Shown here piece after piece: positions 12,731-15,647 of a stretch of 15,647 nt of DNA (positions are counted from its first letter, which is position 1; each line of letters opens with the position of its first letter). The notes under the pieces were generated by a model. The model saw only the letters and a list, made by a program, of their open reading frames with translations. It searched no databases and was not told the DNA's origin. A program made the translations under genes and the position numbers. The DNA is from Bacteroidota bacterium (GTDB lineage: Bacteria > Bacteroidota > Bacteroidia > Chitinophagales > Chitinophagaceae): positions 1-15,647 of the forward strand of contig JAEZRB010000323.1 of NCBI GenBank assembly GCA_023412975.1, read 5' to 3'.

Positions 12731-13987
12731 ATGGATACCCATAAGGAACTCACGATCGGCTTATTTGGATTTGGCGTAGTAGGTGAAGGCTTGTACAGAG
12801 TGCTTCAACAAACCCCCTCCCTGAAAGCACAGTTAAAAAAAGTTTGTATTAAAAATCCTGGCAAAAAAAGAAATGCTCCAGCGAGTCTTTTTACAACAGA
12901 TAAAAATGAATTACTGAACGATCCCACGATCAATGTCATTGTAGAAGTAATTGATGATGCAGATGCTGCTTTCGATATTGTGTCAACAGCATTGAAAAAC
13001 GGGAAAGACGTTGTTAGTGCCAGCAAAAAAATGATTGCAGAACACCTGCCCGCATTACTCGAACTACAACAGGAAACAGGACACTCACTGTTGTATGAGT
13101 CAGCAGCATGCGCTTCCATTCCCGTGATCCGGAACCTGGAAGAGTATTATGACAATGATCTGCTCCATTCTATAAAAGCGATTGTAAACGGTTCCACCAA
13201 CTTTATCCTCACCAAAATATTTGAAGAAGGGCTCGATTTCAAACAGGCCCTGGTCCTTGCGCAGCAACTGGGTTTTGCCGAAAGCAATCCCAAACTCGAT
13301 GTGGAAGGTTATGATGCGGTAAACAAATGGACGTTTTTACTCACCCATGCTTATGGTATAATAGAATCGCCCGACAATATTTTGTTCAACGGTATACAGA
13401 ATATCCAGGCGGGCGACGCTCGTGTAGCGCGTGAAAAGAACCACCAGATAAAGCTGGTCGCACAGGCACAAAAGCTACAGGACGGAAAAGTGGCCGCGTT
13501 TGTACTACCGCAGTTTGTAAAACAGGATGATCATCTTTCTTTTGTCAAAAATGAATACAATGGCGTGGTGATCGAAAGTGGTTTTGCTGACAAGCAGTTC
13601 TTTTATGGTAAAGGTGCAGGGAGTTTCCCAACCGCCTCTGCCGTATTGAGTGATATCTCCGCTTTACGATACCAATATAAGTATGAGTACAAAAAATTGT
13701 ATCACCATAAGCCGCTGGAGTTAAGCCAGGATGTATTTCTGAGGGTGTATGTCAGTTTCGACGATCTCCAGTTTGTTCCCCGCGACCGGTTTGAATGGCT
13801 GGAAGAATGGCATGCGCAGGAGGAAAGGAAATACCTCGTAGGCGTAATATCCTTCCGCGAACTGTTCGGCAACACCTGGTGGAAAGAAAACAATACTTCC
13901 CTGATCCTTACACCCGACCCGGTGATCGAAGATGTTGAATTGAGAAAATTGAAGAAGAAAAGTCTGGAGCTCGCTGGATTATTTTAG
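12731..13987 (+). CDS. hom: Homoserine dehydrogenase
   Basis: This 418-residue enzyme reduces aspartate semialdehyde to homoserine, the acceptor for MetX. The N-terminal Rossmann fold shows the dinucleotide motif GLFGFGVVGEGL (10-21) and VSASKKM (95-101) in place of the more usual V-T-A-N-K. The catalytic domain has the signature GSTNFILTKIFEEG (154-167) and LGFAESNPKLDVEGYDAVNK (180-199); Asp190, Asp195 and Lys199 align with the catalytic Asp/Lys set of the family. The region after about residue 335 starts like a strand-rich regulatory domain (DVFLRVYVSF) but is not a standard ACT domain, and no aspartokinase is fused. It is the last gene of the riboswitch operon, so homoserine supply is predicted to be shut down together with methionine synthesis. 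Confidence 0.93.
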   Translation: MDTHKELTIGLFGFGVVGEGLYRVLQQTPSLKAQLKKVCIKNPGKKRNAPASLFTTDKNELLNDPTINVIVEVIDDADAAFDIVSTALKNGKDVVSASKKMIAEHLPALLELQQETGHSLLYESAACASIPVIRNLEEYYDNDLLHSIKAIVNGSTNFILTKIFEEGLDFKQALVLAQQLGFAESNPKLDVEGYDAVNKWTFLLTHAYGIIESPDNILFNGIQNIQAGDARVAREKNHQIKLVAQAQKLQDGKVAAFVLPQFVKQDDHLSFVKNEYNGVVIESGFADKQFFYGKGAGSFPTASAVLSDISALRYQYKYEYKKLYHHKPLELSQDVFLRVYVSFDDLQFVPRDRFEWLEEWHAQEERKYLVGVISFRELFGNTWWKENNTSLILTPDPVIEDVELRKLKKKSLELAGLF

Positions 13988-14035
13988 CTGCTTAAATTGA
14001 GAGTTGAATATGGTGAAGGCCCGGGGGCATTATTG

Positions 14036-14257
14036 TTATACTTGTGCACTGTCATCCCCTTTTTGGCTTGCTTTTTTAAACAAGCCAAAAACCAATGCAC
14101 CCAAGATAGCAAAATAGATAGTGCTCCGGTAAGGATTGGATGTTATAGCACAACTACCAGATAAACATCCTATATATTTCCAATAAACAAAACCTGCCAG
14201 TGCCCCGGCAATAGCTCCAATTCCATAAAGTCTATTACTTATTATCCAACTTTTCAT
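14036..14257 (-). CDS. DUF6132-like small membrane protein
   Basis: The 73-residue protein has two hydrophobic segments (about 10-29 and 45-62) joined by the conserved-looking loop GCLSGSCAITSNPYRS, whose two Cys and ITSNP motif match what I recall of the DUF6132 family. The C-terminus is basic and polar (KKASQKGDD). It is the last gene of the four-gene rhodanese operon; its ATG overlaps the end of the upstream gene by 23 nt. Such proteins often occur beside rhodaneses and sulfur-handling genes; the Cys pair may take part in sulfur or redox chemistry at the membrane, which is inference. It converges on hom across 48 bp. Confidence 0.75.
   Translation of the reverse strand: MKSWIISNRLYGIGAIAGALAGFVYWKYIGCLSGSCAITSNPYRSTIYFAILGALVFGLFKKASQKGDDSAQV
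14060..14091. repeat. 11-bp perfect inverted repeat at the 3' end of the DUF6132-like gene
   Basis: TTTTTGGCTTG (14060-14070) and CAAGCCAAAAA (14081-14091) are perfectly complementary with a 10-nt A/T-rich loop. It lies in coding sequence just inside the convergent ends of the two operons. It lacks a trailing T-run, so it is not a canonical terminator, but it could act as a 3' stabilising hairpin. Confidence 0.5.
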
Positions 14258-14471
14258 TACTTACTCTTTTTGACTTTTTATCAGGTGTCGCATTGATAGA
14301 GCAGCCATTTGGTCCACAGCAACCGAAATTGAAAACCGCCATTCCCCCAAATAAAGCACCTATAAAAATTGTTGCAAGGTCGGCTTGAATGATACCTGGG
14401 ATTAATATTGCCAGGCCGAGTGCAAATCGAAACCATCGGACCGTGTTCCAGTTTTTTATTACTCCTTTCAT
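14235..14471 (-). CDS. YgaP/DUF2892-like small membrane protein with Cys cluster
   Basis: The 78-residue protein begins WNTVRWFRFALGLAILIPG, a typical start of the YgaP-type/DUF2892 inner-membrane domain, with two hydrophobic helices (about 13-28 and 31-48). A cysteine motif GCCGPNGCSI (about 50-59) follows, then a hydrophilic tail. In YgaP itself a rhodanese domain is fused to this kind of membrane domain; here rhodanese genes sit immediately upstream as separate genes, overlapping by 4 nt, which supports a shared job in moving sulfane sulfur at the membrane. The role of the Cys cluster is inference. Confidence 0.75.
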   Translation of the reverse strand: MKGVIKNWNTVRWFRFALGLAILIPGIIQADLATIFIGALFGGMAVFNFGCCGPNGCSINATPDKKSKRVSNEKLDNK

Positions 14472-14782
14472 CTCCGTTCAAGTTGTTTATTAAGGATAGT
14501 CCAGGCGCCACCGTTATACACTTCGATGCCTGTTGCGGAAAGTATAGATTTTGCCATACCACTCCGGGCGCCGCTACGACAAACAGTAATAATTGGCCTG
14601 TTTAGATCCTTTAATTTACCAGCTGCCTTATTAATCGCATCCAATGGGATGTTCTTTGAACCGTGTATATGTCCTGAATCAAACTCATTTTTAGTTCTTA
14701 CATCGATTATCAACGCTCCATCATTAACCATCCTGGTTAAATCTGTTTTCGGCCGGAATAGCCTCTTAAGAAAATTTTTCAT
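14468..14782 (-). CDS. Single-domain rhodanese-like sulfurtransferase (second copy)
   Basis: The 104-residue protein has one rhodanese domain: LIIDVRTKNEFDSGHIHGSKNIPL (start of the fold, about 24-47) and the active-site loop CRSGARSG (68-75) with catalytic Cys68 and the two Arg typical of persulfide-forming loops. Rhodaneses move sulfane sulfur between thiosulfate, persulfides and thiol acceptors. A short basic N-terminus (MKNFLKRLFRP) could be membrane-associating; there is no signal peptide. Its start overlaps the upstream rhodanese stop by 4 nt (ATGA), and the membrane protein downstream overlaps it by 4 nt, so the operon is translationally coupled. Confidence 0.92.
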   Translation of the reverse strand: MKNFLKRLFRPKTDLTRMVNDGALIIDVRTKNEFDSGHIHGSKNIPLDAINKAAGKLKDLNRPIITVCRSGARSGMAKSILSATGIEVYNGGAWTILNKQLERR

Positions 14783-15054
14783 GCTCTTTTAAATTTTATC
14801 GTTGTTAATACATCTTCGATTCCCCCACCATTCACCACATTAACAAATCCGTGTTGCTTCAGTATAGACACTGCAATACCGCTTCTGTTGCCGCTTTGGC
14901 AATAAGCCAGGATTGGCCCAGGCAACTCTCTTAAATCTCCAATTCGTCGGGCCAACTGATCTAACGGAATATTGATGGCCCCAGGAACATGCTGAATGTT
15001 AAATTCCCCCGGTGTTCTTACATCGATTATGGATGCATATTGATCTTTTTTCAT
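14779..15054 (-). CDS. Single-domain rhodanese-like sulfurtransferase (first copy)
   Basis: The 91-residue protein is a minimal rhodanese: ASIIDVRTPGEFNIQHVPGA (7-26) and active-site loop CQSGNRSG (52-59) with catalytic Cys52. It is the first gene of the four-gene minus-strand operon. The different loops in the two rhodaneses (CQSGNRSG and CRSGARSG) suggest different sulfur donors or acceptors rather than plain duplication, although both share the same small fold. It is probably cytoplasmic. A possible Crp/Fnr-type operator lies 47 nt upstream of its ATG. Confidence 0.92.
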   Translation of the reverse strand: MKKDQYASIIDVRTPGEFNIQHVPGAINIPLDQLARRIGDLRELPGPILAYCQSGNRSGIAVSILKQHGFVNVVNGGGIEDVLTTIKFKRA

Positions 15055-15101
15055 GTTTTTAATTTATTCATGCAATTTGCTCAATCCAACCCTACTGATG
15101 G

Positions 15102-15115
15102 GTGACAAAAGTTAC
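15102..15115. promoter_or_regulatory. Possible Crp/Fnr-family operator upstream of the rhodanese operon
   Basis: On the minus strand GTAACTTTTGTCAC is an imperfect inverted repeat of 5-4-5 architecture (GTAAC, four T, GTCAC; 4 of 5 arm positions match). I recall a GTAAC-N4-GTTAC motif for HcpR-type Crp/Fnr regulators in Bacteroidota and Clostridia. It sits 47 nt before the first rhodanese start. A -7-like TAGGGTTG (15094-15087, one mismatch) lies just downstream. No regulator gene is in the window. Confidence 0.4.
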
Positions 15116-15132
15116 ACAGCAGCAAGTTTTTT

Positions 15133-15302
15133 AAACCTCCGTGTATTCGTGATACCCTTCTTATCCTATGTGACTAAAAAGAGGACACGGAATGCACGGA
15201 GGAAACACGGAGAACACAGAGTATTGAATTTACAAATGTTCACTATGGAACCTAAACCTCTCTGTCTTTCGTGTTACCCTTCGTGGCTTCCGTGATCAAA
15301 AA
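15133..15302. repeat. Three copies of a CTCCGTG-rich repeat in +,-,+ orientation
   Basis: Copies at about 15133-15180 and 15254-15302 are direct repeats (shared features CCTC, CGTG, ACCCTTC, GTGA, A-run). The segment 15181-15221 is the same motif in reverse orientation: its complement reads CTCTGTG, CTCCGTG, CCTCCGTG, TTCCGTG at roughly 9-11-bp steps. The neighbouring inverted copies can fold into a long imperfect hairpin. Open frames through it are not credible. I recall CTCCGTG/CTCTGTG-type intergenic repeats in many environmental bacterial genomes. Confidence 0.65.
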
Positions 15303-15317
15303 TGTTTTAAATAATTA

Positions 15318-15647
15318 TTACATAAACCTTGAAGAAAGCAAATCCTTCATCCAGCAATTAATTTCCCAGAGGTCTGCAACGGGTTTATTGTCGTGAGGTG
15401 TGTAGATCATATAAGGCTGGGGCCCAAACTCCGGAGTGATCGTGCATTCATCAACGCCCTTTTCCCGTAGATGCTCTATCCAATTGTCCCAGCATTTTAA
15501 ATGATGTTGAAGAGCGATGGCGTTTTCGGGTGTACGCGGATCGGTATACGTCGGGAAGACATCCCGCCGATGGCGGGAGAACCTGCGACCCCCTGGTCCC
15601 AAACCAGGTGCCCCGTGCGCGGCATAGGACCATCGAAAACGATGCGT
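15318..15647 (-). pseudogene. Sugar phosphate isomerase/epimerase-like gene, C-terminal part, apparent frameshift
   Basis: The frame ending in TAA at 15320-15318 gives a good C-terminus: DVFPTYTDPRTPENAIALQ, CWDNWIEHL, TPEFGPQPYM and WEINCWMKDLL resemble the end of xylose-isomerase-like TIM-barrel sugar phosphate isomerases/epimerases. Upstream of about 15578 the same frame becomes Arg/Gly/His-rich and unconvincing, while a different minus frame from 15646 reads RIVFDGPMPRTGHLVWDQG, much more protein-like. The switch falls at the 17-bp palindrome 15562-15578; removing exactly those 17 bases joins the two frames as HLVWDQGVAGS-VFPTYTDP. So the gene looks interrupted by the palindrome, or has a sequencing error or a rapidly changing segment there. 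The rest lies outside the window. Confidence 0.6.
15562..15578. repeat. 17-bp palindrome inside the isomerase-like gene
   Basis: TCCCGCCGATGGCGGGA has perfect 7-bp arms and a 3-nt loop. It is of the same type as the riboswitch palindrome at 9836-9851. Its length is 2 modulo 3, and it sits where the coding frame appears to change. Confidence 0.75.

Noticed and set aside
15053..15295. 80-codon plus-strand open frame
   Set aside because: It runs through the CTCCGTG repeats and the region upstream of the rhodanese operon and lacks protein-like features.
15133..15302. CRISPR array
   Set aside because: Repeats are imperfect, one is inverted, and there are no uniform spacers or cas genes.
15451..15633. 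60-codon minus-strand frame at the right edge
   Set aside because: Neither of the two protein-like frames of the isomerase-like gene is this one; it is a third, shadow frame.

Overview
The window looks like chromosomal DNA of a member of the Bacteroidota, most likely the Chitinophagaceae/Sphingobacteriia side. Reasons: a textbook Bacteroidota -7 promoter element (TATCTTTG) ahead of a SAM-I riboswitch, few recognisable Shine-Dalgarno sites, a protein ending in a type IX secretion (T9SS) sorting-like domain, a Bacteroidota-style outer-membrane barrel protein, the MetY-MetX-homoserine dehydrogenase operon, and GC-rich short palindromes (TCCGCC..GGCGGA type) of the kind I recall as scattered through genomes of this phylum. 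The genus assignment is inference from recall, not from a search.

Layout. At the left edge (1-771, minus) is the N-terminal part of a trypsin/HtrA-like serine protease that runs out of the window. Divergent to it is a compact plus-strand run: rarA (replication-linked AAA+ ATPase), a group III truncated hemoglobin overlapping it by one base, and an ElaA-like GNAT acetyltransferase. Next come an outer-membrane beta-barrel protein and a small secreted protein with a T9SS-tail-like domain, then 427 bp without a credible gene, a Yip1-family membrane protein, a strong hairpin terminator, and the convergent uvrA gene (nucleotide excision repair). A secreted Lys/Glu/Pro-rich protein of unknown function follows uvrA on the plus strand.

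The best-defined regulatory unit is 9701-13987: Bacteroidota promoter, SAM-I aptamer, intrinsic terminator with a visible competing anti-terminator, a roughly 410-nt leader containing an undescribed 58-codon ORF, then metY, metX and hom packed 1-2 nt apart. Homoserine dehydrogenase supplies homoserine, MetX acetylates it and MetY inserts sulfide to give homocysteine, the direct methionine precursor; SAM, the end product, is predicted to terminate transcription.

Convergent to this is a four-gene minus-strand operon (two single-domain rhodaneses, a YgaP/DUF2892-like membrane protein and a DUF6132-like membrane protein), preceded by a possible Crp/Fnr-type operator. It probably handles sulfane sulfur, a thematic match to the sulfur-assimilation operon beside it. 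Upstream of it are three copies (+,-,+) of a CTCCGTG-rich repeat and, at the right edge, the C-terminal part of a sugar-isomerase/epimerase-like gene whose frame appears to be broken exactly at a 17-bp palindrome.

The points most worth following up are the palindrome that forms helix P4 of the riboswitch, the palindrome at the apparent frameshift, and the small leader ORF.
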